In this document: piece after piece, positions 1 to 5,872 of the stretch
How positions within the stretch are numbered: the first letter of the stretch is position 1
How the letters are laid out: each line of letters begins with the position of its first letter
Origin: Comamonadaceae bacterium
GTDB lineage: Bacteria > Pseudomonadota > Gammaproteobacteria > Burkholderiales > Burkholderiaceae_C
NCBI GenBank assembly: GCA_947454585.1
Contig: CANGML010000079.1
Location: forward strand, 1-7,253
Direction: 5' to 3'
Length of the DNA stretch: 7,253 nucleotides
Notes under the pieces: model-generated
Databases searched by the model: none
Told to the model about the DNA's origin: nothing
Seen by the model: the letters and a program-made list of their open reading frames with translations, nothing else
Translations under genes and position numbers: made by a program

Positions 1-339
1 CTGCAGCGCATGATCAAGCGCCAATCCGCTGTCTTGTTGACCATCTCTCGCTACCTCTGGACGGTTTATGAATCCGTGGCAGCGATGGCCGCCATGTCCC
101 AGTCGCAAGATGTGCGCATGCGATTTGCGCATTGGTTGCTGATCAGCTTTGAACGTTGTCAGCCTGATCCTTTGGTCATGACCCACGCCCACGTGGCGCA
201 GATGTTGGGCGTGAGGCGCGCCAGTATTACCTTGGTGGCACGAGAGCTCAAAATGTCTGGGATCATTGGTTACAGCCGAGGCCACATCACGCTCCTGCAA
301 CTCGCCAAGCTGAAACGCATCGCCGCTGGGGGCGTCTAA
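1..339 (+). CDS. Crp/Fnr-like transcriptional regulator, C-terminal part (5' end outside window)
   Basis: The reading frame is open from base 1 (Leu-Gln-Arg-Met...) to the TAA at 337-339, so about 112 C-terminal residues are present. The Met codon at 10 is internal and is not the start. The fragment holds the end of the long dimerisation helix (about residues 1-45) and a Crp-type winged helix (about 57-98). The recognition-helix region reads MLGVRRASITLVA and the wing GYSRGHITLL. Its pattern closely matches the complete Crp-like protein encoded at 1314-1991 (LGVRRERL, DYSRGAISL), so the two are paralogues. It lacks the C-terminal CECY tail of that protein. The cNMP-binding-like sensory domain lies upstream of the window, so the ligand cannot be judged. 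It is followed after 84 bp by an AraC-type gene, and a CRP-like palindrome lies in that gap. Confidence 0.9.
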   Translation: MQRMIKRQSAVLLTISRYLWTVYESVAAMAAMSQSQDVRMRFAHWLLISFERCQPDPLVMTHAHVAQMLGVRRASITLVARELKMSGIIGYSRGHITLLQLAKLKRIAAGGV

Positions 340-362
340 GACAAATTTAATTGCGCGCGTTG

Positions 363-378
363 TGTGCGAATTCGCACA
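363..378. promoter_or_regulatory. Perfect 16-bp CRP-like palindrome
   Basis: TGTGCGAATTCGCACA is a perfect inverted repeat. It has the CRP/FNR-site layout of two 5-bp half-sites around 6 bp (TGTGC-N6-GCACA, against the E. coli CRP consensus TGTGA-N6-TCACA). It lies 24 bp after the stop of one Crp-like gene and 45 bp before the AraC-type start. It is not followed by a T run, so an operator fits better than a terminator. Binding by either Crp-like protein is inferred. Confidence 0.55.
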
Positions 379-401
379 GATGATTGAGCCAGACTTCCAG
401 A

Positions 402-422
402 GAATTCCCCCAAAGGGGATTC
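402..422 (+). promoter_or_regulatory. Hairpin burying the ribosome binding site of the AraC-type gene
   Basis: In the transcript, GAAT (402-405) and CCCC (407-410) can pair with ATTC (419-422) and GGGG (415-418). U406 would be bulged and the loop is CAAA. The purine-rich Shine-Dalgarno stretch AAAGGGGA (412-419) lies in the loop and stem, and the structure ends one base before the ATG at 424. This could lower translation until opened by coupling, a protein or temperature. No experimental support is available; the same symmetry could also be a DNA-level site. Confidence 0.4.
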
Positions 423-423
423 G

Positions 424-1299
424 ATGGGCGCAATTTATTCAGTAATCGAGGGCGATTTTGGTCGTGTCGAGGTGCGGGAGCTGTCTTGCAATCTCGTGGC
501 TCACGTCCATGATCAGATGCAGTTTGTTTTCTGGTTGGGCGGCGGAGAGGCTTTTAGCCACTTCCGCGACTCTGTGGCATGCATCAACCAAGACACGGCA
601 CTGGGTACCAATGCTTTTCAAGCCCATGATCTATTTTTGCAGGCTAATCGCGCGCCGGCGATTTTGCTTTTCTTGTATATCAATGTGGACTGGCTTGACG
701 ACTTGCCCCATCTGCGCGGGCAAGCGGTCTCTCTGACGCAAGCAAGCATAAAAATAAACCCCGAAATCCGTGCATCGACTTGGAAGTTGATGCAAAAAAT
801 TACGGCAACTAAGGCCGTCGATCTGCAAACGGTGAACGAGCAAGTCACCCATCTATTGCGTCTGACAACCGAGATTGCTGCAAAGCAAATGCACCCGGCT
901 GTTTGGTCATCGCGACGAAAGATGATTGACTATCGACTACGTCAAACGATGGCCTATATGCAAGAAAATTTGGTACAGCCCAGTTTGATCAACACCATTG
1001 CAAAAAAGGTGGGTATTTCAAGGAGTCGTTTGTATGAGTTGTTTCATGACGAACTGGAGACGACCCCGAAGCTGGTGTGGAGCAGCTTACATTTAAAGGC
1101 AGCTATCCATCGCATGATGACAACCAAGGATGATTTGGCAACGATCGCCAGTCAATTAGGCTTTTCATCTGCAGGTAACTTTTCGCGTTTTTTTCGCAGC
1201 ATCACGGGTGTGTCGCCGCTGACCTATCGTCGTCAAAATGCCGCTCCTCACACCAAGTTAAAGCGTGCCACTTTGCAGGAAATCGTGTCAAGAGGTTAG
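424..1299 (+). CDS. AraC/XylS-family transcriptional regulator
   Basis: This is a 291-residue DNA-binding activator or repressor of the usual AraC-family length. The N-terminal half (about residues 1-150) looks like a cupin-type sensing domain: LVAHVHDQMQFVFWLGGGEA at 24-43 resembles the His-containing first strand pair of AraC_binding domains. The C-terminal domain (about 172-272) has two helix-turn-helix motifs. The first is near 188-209 (INTIAKKVGISRSRLYELF) and the second near 237-260 (LATIASQLGFSSAGNFSRFF), followed by the family-typical GVSPLTYRR. The ATG at 424 has a strong purine-rich Shine-Dalgarno (AAAGGGGA) five bases upstream, which could be sequestered by the hairpin at 402-422. 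It runs in the same direction as the upstream Crp-like gene and converges on the next one, with only 14 bp between stops. The effector and target genes are unknown. Confidence 0.92.
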   Translation: MGAIYSVIEGDFGRVEVRELSCNLVAHVHDQMQFVFWLGGGEAFSHFRDSVACINQDTALGTNAFQAHDLFLQANRAPAILLFLYINVDWLDDLPHLRGQAVSLTQASIKINPEIRASTWKLMQKITATKAVDLQTVNEQVTHLLRLTTEIAAKQMHPAVWSSRRKMIDYRLRQTMAYMQENLVQPSLINTIAKKVGISRSRLYELFHDELETTPKLVWSSLHLKAAIHRMMTTKDDLATIASQLGFSSAGNFSRFFRSITGVSPLTYRRQNAAPHTKLKRATLQEIVSRG

Positions 1300-1313
1300 C
1301 GCCAAGCAGCGCA

Positions 1314-1991
1314 CTAGTCGTAGCTTTTTTTAATCGCCCCGTAGCACTCGCAAGCGGTTCTTTTCAAAGCATCTCTGTTCACCAGCGAGATGGCACCGCG
1401 CGAATAATCAATCAGACCTTGTTTTTTCAGTGCGCTGGCTACCTTGGCTAAGCGTTCACGCCTCACGCCCAAGGTCTGGGCGATGAGCTCCTGGGTGCAA
1501 GTGATGTGTTTGTCTTTGACTCTGTCTGCATACAGCATCAACCAGCGTGACAGGCGCTGTTCCAAAGAGTGATGGCTGTTGCAGGCGGCAATTTGCGATA
1601 TTTGCATCATCAAGGTTTGCGAAAACCGAAGCATGATTTGCATCACAGCGTGTGAATGTTCAAACTCGCGCTTTATCCAACTGGCTTGCACGCGGTAAGC
1701 GCCGCCAGCTTTTAAAACCAAACTGCGAACAGATGACTTTGGTTCACCCATGAGTGCTGACATGCCCAGAACACCTTCTGCACCCACCATGGCTATTTCT
1801 ATTGATTCACCTTCTGAAAGAAGATGGGTCATAGAAATGATGGATGTACTTGGAAAGTAAACGTGCGTGATAGGGTCACCCACATCGAAAACGATTTGAC
1901 CTAACTGAAGTTCAACAAGTTCAACTTTTTTTTGCCACCCATCCCAGGCCCCTGTAGGCAAGCGATTGAAAAGAAGGTTGCCTTGTTTCAT
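1314..1991 (-). CDS. Crp/Fnr-family transcriptional regulator
   Basis: This is a complete 225-residue cytoplasmic DNA-binding protein. Residues about 24-112 form a cNMP-binding-like beta barrel (GQIVFDVGDP, THVYFPSTSIIS, GAEGVLGMSALMG). A long dimer helix follows (about 113-140), then a Crp-type winged helix (about 163-206) with TQELIAQTLGVRRERLAKVA and DYSRGAISLV. The tail contains CECYGAIKK. The NSHHSLEQRLSRWLML stretch at 138-153 is typical of a Crp-like clade in Burkholderiales. The Glu and Arg of the cAMP-contacting element of E. coli CRP are not recognisable, and there is no FNR-type N-terminal cysteine cluster, so neither cAMP nor an Fe-S cluster should be assumed as the signal. The ATG at 1991 is used because no better upstream start is seen; its Shine-Dalgarno is weak (GGA about 13 bases upstream). 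It is divergent from the HTH-receiver gene at 2265. Confidence 0.93.
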   Translation of the reverse strand: MKQGNLLFNRLPTGAWDGWQKKVELVELQLGQIVFDVGDPITHVYFPSTSIISMTHLLSEGESIEIAMVGAEGVLGMSALMGEPKSSVRSLVLKAGGAYRVQASWIKREFEHSHAVMQIMLRFSQTLMMQISQIAACNSHHSLEQRLSRWLMLYADRVKDKHITCTQELIAQTLGVRRERLAKVASALKKQGLIDYSRGAISLVNRDALKRTACECYGAIKKSYD

Positions 1992-2264
1992 AGGTTTTTG
2001 TGATCCATAGCGGCTAATTCTGTGGCCGCAGGCATGCGTTTAGCGAGGTGAGGTGGACGTAATGAGAAATTTCATCATAAATAGGTTTGATTTTAAAAAT
2101 TTATCTAAGAGTCTGACCAAATGCGTGTGCCAAGCGAAGCATCGTTTTAATTATAAAAAATTAATAAATCAATGCAGGAACAATTGTTTGTTAATAGTTA
2201 TGTATTAACTTCTATAATTGAGGCTGACTGCAAAAATCGCAAATTCAATAGAGGTTAACAAATT
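1992..2264. other. AT-rich divergent intergenic region
   Basis: This 273-bp gap separates the leftward Crp-like gene from the rightward HTH-receiver gene and must hold both promoters. I see no small ORF or RNA gene. On the minus strand a possible -10 (TATGAT, plus-strand 2074-2079) has no good -35. A near-dyad ATGAGAAATTTCATCAT lies at 2062-2078. The rightward promoter elements and the inverted repeat at 2190-2209 are listed separately. Confidence 0.6.
2190..2218 (+). promoter_or_regulatory. Inverted repeat overlapping a probable promoter of the HTH-receiver gene
   Basis: TATAAT at 2213-2218 is a perfect -10 match. The best -35 is only fair (TTGTTA at 2188-2193, 19-bp spacer). The -35 end and spacer are occupied by a 20-bp dyad, GTTAATA-N6-TATTAAC at 2190-2209. 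A dimeric regulator bound there would compete with RNA polymerase or help it. The start of transcription would fall near 2225, leaving a leader of about 40 bases with the Shine-Dalgarno GAGG at 2251-2254. Which protein binds is unknown; autoregulation by the product of the gene at 2265 is one possibility. Confidence 0.5.
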
Positions 2265-2888
2265 ATGAAACATCTCGCACAAGAAGAAGGTTATGACGGT
2301 TATTGCGGTACCAGCTATGCGGCGAAGCTGCTGAAGGTGTCCGTGGGGACTGTTCAAAACTTGGTGGAATCGAGCAGCCTGAAGGCTTGGAAGACCCAGG
2401 GCGGCCATCGTCGGATTTCGCTTCAATCCATTCAAGAGTACCAGGCAACGCACCACTTGGAGCAGTCATCCTGGTTTGCCTCAGACGCGAAGCTTCGTGT
2501 GTTGGTGGTTGAGGATGATGAAAATAGCCGCCTCATGTACCAAGCGCATTTTGATCGCTGGGCGTTACCCCTCGATGTCGTGATGTATGCCTCGGCCATG
2601 GAGGCCTTGCTCGATATGCCCGCCATGCAACCTCAGGTGTTGCTCACGGACTTGAATATGCCGAATATGGATGGCTTCAAGTTCATTCAGACCCTCCTTG
2701 ATCACAAGTTGTTTGCCAATTTGCCCATCATTGCCATCACAGGACTCACCAAAGAACAAATCGCGGCTAAGGGGGGCTTGCCACCTGAGGTGCAAGTGTT
2801 GAGTAAACCCATCGACATGGAGTGGTTGCGCGGTTTCTTTGATGCCTTGATCTCTGTCCGATTGATGAATGGTAAGGTCAGGGCGTGA
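2265..2888 (+). CDS. Response regulator with N-terminal excisionase/MerR-type HTH and C-terminal receiver
   Basis: This is a 207-residue cytoplasmic regulator with reversed domain order. Residues about 15-62 form an excisionase-like HTH of the MerR superfamily: TSYAAKLLKVSVGTVQNLVE, then LKAWKTQGGHRRIS with the characteristic GGHRR wing, then SIQEY. After a short linker comes a full receiver domain (about 76-200). It has acidic residues E83, D84 and D85, phospho-acceptor D129 in LLTDLNMPNMDGF, the switch residue T159 in AITG, and K181 in LSKPID. All catalytic residues are present, so it should accept phosphate from a histidine kinase. Most DNA-binding response regulators place the receiver first. 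The ATG at 2265 follows GAGG by 10 bases. It is followed by a stand-alone receiver gene 157 bp downstream, and the hybrid kinase at 3934-5691 is the nearest candidate partner. Confidence 0.93.
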   Translation: MKHLAQEEGYDGYCGTSYAAKLLKVSVGTVQNLVESSSLKAWKTQGGHRRISLQSIQEYQATHHLEQSSWFASDAKLRVLVVEDDENSRLMYQAHFDRWALPLDVVMYASAMEALLDMPAMQPQVLLTDLNMPNMDGFKFIQTLLDHKLFANLPIIAITGLTKEQIAAKGGLPPEVQVLSKPIDMEWLRGFFDALISVRLMNGKVRA

Positions 2889-2987
2889 GCGAGGATGGGG
2901 GCGGCGTTTGGGAATAAATTCAACTAAATCGCAACCGATGTCGATTTTGTCAACTAGCGGAATTTTGTTCCTTTAATATTTTAAAAA

Positions 2988-3016
2988 TTGAATTTATTAA
3001 ATTTGACACACATAAA
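2988..3016 (+). promoter_or_regulatory. Probable sigma70-type promoter for the stand-alone receiver gene
   Basis: TTGAAT at 2988-2993 and CATAAA at 3011-3016 are separated by 17 bp in a very AT-rich stretch; each matches the consensus at four of six positions. Transcription would begin near 3022-3024, giving a leader of about 23 bases that contains the Shine-Dalgarno AGGTG at 3033-3037. A perfect TTGACA at 3003-3008 has no acceptable -10 at the right distance (CATGTA). Confidence 0.4.
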
Positions 3017-3045
3017 CTGACCGCCCATGTACAGGTGTTCAAAAG

Positions 3046-3399
3046 ATGAAGTCCAAATCGATCTTGGTCGTTGATGACAAGGGCATCAACCGTTTACTGC
3101 CTGGTTTGATCCTTCGCCCCTTTGGGTGGACGGTGCACGAGACTGCGAGTGGCTTGGATATCTTGTCCGAGCTTGAGAGTTTTGATGTCGACTGTGTGCT
3201 CTTGGATATCTCTATGCCGGATATCAGTGGTTTCGACGTTTTAAAAAATATCAGAGCATCGTCGAAGCATGGTGGCGTCAAGGTCATTGCCTATACGGCT
3301 TATGCAACGCATGAAGACACGGATCAATTGATCGGTTTAGGTTTTGATGCTGTGTTGATCAAGCCCTTAACGAGTAGTCAATTGCTAGAGTTTTTTTGA
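3046..3399 (+). CDS. Stand-alone receiver domain (single-domain response regulator)
   Basis: The 117-residue protein is nothing but a CheY-like receiver. It has D10 and D11 in VVDDKGINR, phospho-acceptor D54 in CVLLDISMPDISGF, T84 in KVIAYTAYA and K106 in VLIKPL. All key residues are intact. There is no output domain, so it should act by protein contact or as a phosphorelay intermediate, like CheY, Spo0F or DivK. It resembles the receiver at the C terminus of the nearby hybrid kinase (shared VKVIA-TAY). The ATG at 3046 has AGGTG eight bases upstream. The last helix is slightly short, ending LLEFF. The final codons lie in a run of seven T residues (3391-3397) directly before TGA. The MarR-like gene follows in the same direction, 119 bp downstream of the stop when its GTG start is used. 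Confidence 0.92.
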   Translation: MKSKSILVVDDKGINRLLPGLILRPFGWTVHETASGLDILSELESFDVDCVLLDISMPDISGFDVLKNIRASSKHGGVKVIAYTAYATHEDTDQLIGLGFDAVLIKPLTSSQLLEFF

Positions 3400-3424
3400 A
3401 AATATTCATATCGTCCGCGAAGCG

Positions 3425-3437
3425 GGAAGTTACTTCC
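3425..3437. promoter_or_regulatory. Short inverted repeat upstream of the winged-helix gene
   Basis: GGAAGT-T-ACTTCC is a perfect dyad with 6-bp arms in the gap between the receiver stop and the GTG at 3519. MarR-type proteins commonly bind short palindromes near their own promoters, so autoregulation is conceivable. No convincing -10/-35 pair is visible beside it, and a dyad of this size can occur by chance. Confidence 0.25.
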
Positions 3438-3518
3438 GTATATTTGGCTATCAATTCCGGTATTCTGTTTATCCTCAAAGATCATTGTTTACTTCTACTA
3501 GCAGGCGAGAGGGATACT

Positions 3519-3911
3519 GTGACTTCAAAAGAACTAAATACACCGCAGTTGACGGCTATTGTTTCTAATTTGGCGGATTTGCACGAGTGGGAGATCACGC
3601 ATTCCCCCTTGTTGACTACGCTAACTGGGCGACATTTGTACTACCGAATTGCGCAACGGGCTGTTGGCGATAGGGCGCTGTTGTCACGTTCTTTGAAGGA
3701 CCTGATGGGAGGCGCCGGTTATACCGAAAAAGCCTTGCGCACACGTATGCGTGAGATGGAACAAGCTGGATACATTGAGGCTGTCAGCGCTAAGGATGAT
3801 GCGCGGTCTAAATATTTGATGCCTACCGAGCGATTTTACGAGTCCATTTATGCACACGCAGAGCAGGTTAAAAAGATATTCGATCGAAAATTTTTGTTGA
3901 TCGAAAAGTAA
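3519..3911 (+). CDS. Small MarR-like winged-helix DNA-binding protein
   Basis: This is a 130-residue protein that I cannot assign to a named gene. From the GTG, residues about 28-105 look like a winged helix: LTTLTGRHLYYRIAQ, a recognition-helix region YTEKALRTRMREMEQAGYI, and a wing VSAKDDARSKYLMPTE. The wing resembles the MarR pattern of Asp and Arg followed by a Leu-x-x-Thr strand. It ends in a basic helix (about 105-130). The GTG at 3519 is chosen because GAGAGGG lies five bases before it. The frame stays open upstream to a TTG at 3396 that overlaps the receiver stop, but that extension of 41 residues is hydrophobic, unlike the rest, and poorly served by a ribosome site. The gene converges on the hybrid kinase, with 22 bp between stops. 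Its likely role is a local repressor or co-regulator; the ligand is unknown. Confidence 0.75.
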   Translation: MTSKELNTPQLTAIVSNLADLHEWEITHSPLLTTLTGRHLYYRIAQRAVGDRALLSRSLKDLMGGAGYTEKALRTRMREMEQAGYIEAVSAKDDARSKYLMPTERFYESIYAHAEQVKKIFDRKFLLIEK

Positions 3912-3933
3912 TTTAAAAATTTGGCTGCTCCAA

Positions 3934-5691
3934 CTAAGCCGTCTGCTGAAGAACAGTTTGGATCAGTATGGCTCGGTCAAAGGGTTTAGGTAATAAAACA
4001 TCAATACCAACTTCTTGGCACTGATGAAGCGCTTCGTCAGAAACATAGGCTGTTAGAGCGATGACTTTGACATGGCGATGTGGCGCTGCACATTCGGCGC
4101 GTATTCTTCGCACCACCTCGATGCCAGAAAAATCAGGCATCAAAAGATCCATCAACACCAAGTCGTAACAGTGTGCTTTCATTTTTGCAAGCGCCTCCGT
4201 GCCATTGCGCGCTTCATCGATACGCGTACGCGGCAGATCTTGCTTGATGGTGGCTGCTGCGACCAGCCGGTTGGTCGCATGGTCATCTACGATGAGCAGA
4301 TTGATGTCTTTTGGGGGCGATGGCTCCGAAGGCCGATCAGCGCTTATTTTCAGGGGTAGTTGAACTTCGAAGCATGAACCTATGCCTTCTTGGCTCGATA
4401 CGTGAATAACTCCGCCTAAGCGCTCAACCAAGCGCTGCGTGATGGCGAGCCCTAGTCCATTGCCCCTGAGTGCGTTGCCAGTGCCCAAAGTTGGCGCTGG
4501 TTGAAGTTGGAAAAATGGCTCAAAGATCTTCTGCATCGCCTGCTCAGGAATGCCAATGCCCGAGTCATTGACTTGGATCACTAAGAGCTTGGGTGCCGAT
4601 GTTTGTGGATCAACCTTCAGAAGAATATGCGCGATAACACTTCCGTTTGGCGTGAATTTGAGTGCGTTGCCAAGCAGGTTTGTAAATATTTGTTCAAGCC
4701 GATGCGGATCTGTATGAATCCATGTGGGCAAATTTGGATCAAGGTGTAACGCATAGTGAATAGGAAGATGCGATGCCTGGGGCGTTAAAGTTTCAAAGGC
4801 GTTGCTGATCAGTTGGGGCAAATGAACAGTTTGATAGCTGAGCGCAAGTCTGCCTTGTTGAATGTGCGAATAGTCCACTAGGTCGTTGATCACTGTCATT
4901 AGTTGCGCCGCTGCGCTTTGAGCGCCTTCTATGTAGGACGCATTGATGGATGCGGAGTGAGGGTCATTGCGAAGTAACCCCAGATAGCCCATGACGGCGT
5001 TCAAAGGGGTGCGAATTTCATGGCTGACAGTGCTTAAAAAGCGAGCCTTATGGATATGGGTCAGTTGCAAGTCATGCGATAGATTGTTCAGCGCTCGACT
5101 TTTCAGAGCGATCGTGCGAATGCTTTGTGCGTTGGCCGCGTCATACAGTATGAAAAGTGCGACGTGTGCAATGCAGAGCAAGGCGATCATGCTCGCCCCC
5201 AATATCAAGGTCTGACTGCTGCTGGGGTTCTGCGGCATCACCCGTCCATGCCGCTGTGCCCACCAAAGAAAAGTCAAAGACAAGGCTGTCAAAAGCAACC
5301 ATGCGTAGCGTCCTCGACGACTCACGGTGAACAAGGCCAAGCTGGGGGCCATGCCAATCGACATCATGACGGGTGACATGATCCCCCCTGTGTGATAAGC
5401 ACTGAAGCAAATTCCGCCTATGACAATGGGCGGGTAAAAAAACTGAATCCACGTCAGTGAAACGCCCAAACGCCACAAGGCCAGCGTGAGGCTCAGAAGT
5501 GCACCGCAGCTCAACGCCACCGCAGTCAAAATTTGTTGATCGGTCAAAACCAAGACCGGCAAGAGAAGCAGCAGGCAAAAAAGACCTGTGATTGACAAGG
5601 TATAAAAGTAAAAATCTCTCAAACTGCGCAGATGAGGGGGCAGTCTTCTGCGTATCGAGGTGAACACGTAGCGGTCAAAGTTTGAAGCCAT
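3934..5691 (-). CDS. Membrane-bound hybrid sensor histidine kinase with C-terminal receiver
   Basis: The 585-residue protein autophosphorylates on His and passes the phosphate to its own receiver. After a basic N-terminus there are about six hydrophobic segments (roughly 30-49, 53-74, 80-100, 106-122, 129-145 and 160-184). They contain a YHTGGIMSPVM motif and have almost no periplasmic domain, suggesting a membrane or small-molecule cue. A short helical linker leads to the HisKA domain with H224 in VSHEIRTPLN. The ATPase domain has N338 and N342 (NLLGNALKF), the G1 box DSGIGI (376-381), FEPFF (390-394) and the G2 box GNGLGLAI (410-417). The receiver (about 463-585) has D469, D470, acceptor D515, T547 and K569. 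All catalytic motifs are intact. The ATG at 5691 is chosen over the GTG at 5724 because GGGAG (plus-strand 5702-5706) precedes only the former. It has no output domain, so it needs a partner regulator. Confidence 0.94.
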   Translation of the reverse strand: MASNFDRYVFTSIRRRLPPHLRSLRDFYFYTLSITGLFCLLLLLPVLVLTDQQILTAVALSCGALLSLTLALWRLGVSLTWIQFFYPPIVIGGICFSAYHTGGIMSPVMMSIGMAPSLALFTVSRRGRYAWLLLTALSLTFLWWAQRHGRVMPQNPSSSQTLILGASMIALLCIAHVALFILYDAANAQSIRTIALKSRALNNLSHDLQLTHIHKARFLSTVSHEIRTPLNAVMGYLGLLRNDPHSASINASYIEGAQSAAAQLMTVINDLVDYSHIQQGRLALSYQTVHLPQLISNAFETLTPQASHLPIHYALHLDPNLPTWIHTDPHRLEQIFTNLLGNALKFTPNGSVIAHILLKVDPQTSAPKLLVIQVNDSGIGIPEQAMQKIFEPFFQLQPAPTLGTGNALRGNGLGLAITQRLVERLGGVIHVSSQEGIGSCFEVQLPLKISADRPSEPSPPKDINLLIVDDHATNRLVAAATIKQDLPRTRIDEARNGTEALAKMKAHCYDLVLMDLLMPDFSGIEVVRRIRAECAAPHRHVKVIALTAYVSDEALHQCQEVGIDVLLPKPFDRAILIQTVLQQTA

Positions 5692-5756
5692 GGGCTTGCT
5701 ACTCCCTTTGCACGACAAAGTCACGCGCTAAAAATAATGCGGTGATTTGATTTCAA

Positions 5757-5783
5757 GACTTTTGACAAGTCGAAGACATGTCT
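5757..5783. promoter_or_regulatory. Adjacent dyads upstream of the hybrid kinase gene
   Basis: GACTT-N5-AAGTC (5757-5771) is followed at once by a perfect 10-bp palindrome AGACATGTCT (5774-5783). Both lie 66-92 bp upstream of the kinase ATG on the minus strand, where operator sites would be expected. No clear -10/-35 pair is seen for that gene. The functional role is inferred only from symmetry and position. Confidence 0.25.
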
Positions 5784-5841
5784 GATTGGTTTCATGTTTT
5801 TTTGAATTTAACTTTCAAATCGTTTTAAACCTAGATACCTG

Positions 5842-5871
5842 TTGAAAATGACGGTACTTGTTACCTATGAA
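5842..5871 (+). promoter_or_regulatory. Probable promoter of the degenerate kinase gene
   Basis: TTGAAA (5842-5847) and TATGAA (5866-5871) are separated by 18 bp, a fair sigma70 match. Transcription would start near 5878, giving a leader of about 78 bases. That leader would begin inside the inverted repeat at 5873-5903. Confidence 0.4.
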
Positions 5872-5872
5872 T

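Noticed and set aside
439..852. Additional open frames on both strands inside the AraC-type gene
   Set aside because: They lie wholly inside a well-supported gene and show no domain signatures; they are frame shadows.
1299..1312. GCGC-N6-GCGC between convergent stops as a bidirectional terminator
   Set aside because: The stem is only four base pairs and no T run follows directly; the T run at 1325-1331 is coding for the Crp-like protein's lysine-rich end.
2926..2947. AAATCG-N10-CGATTT after the HTH-receiver gene as a terminator
   Set aside because: The stem has only two G-C pairs, the loop is 10 bases, and just a short T stretch follows.
3003..3030. Perfect TTGACA with CATGTA as promoter of the lone receiver
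   Set aside because: The -35 is perfect but the -10 matches at only two positions; the TTGAAT/CATAAA pair fits better overall.
3396..3518. Upstream extension of the winged-helix gene to a TTG overlapping the receiver stop
   Set aside because: The extension is hydrophobic and unlike the rest of the protein, the TTG has only AGAG before it, and the GTG at 3519 has GAGAGGG at ideal spacing. It is kept only as a frameshift question in the findings.
3921..3933. TTGG-N5-CCAA as a terminator for the hybrid kinase gene
   Set aside because: A 4-bp AT-containing stem is too weak, although a short T run follows on the minus strand.
5141..5578. 145-codon open frame on the minus strand inside the hybrid kinase membrane region
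   Set aside because: It overlaps the transmembrane segments of the kinase in another frame and has no recognisable motif.
5692..5724. GTG start 11 codons upstream for the hybrid kinase
   Set aside because: There is no Shine-Dalgarno before it, while the ATG at 5691 follows GGGAG. The purine run itself lies inside the proposed extension.
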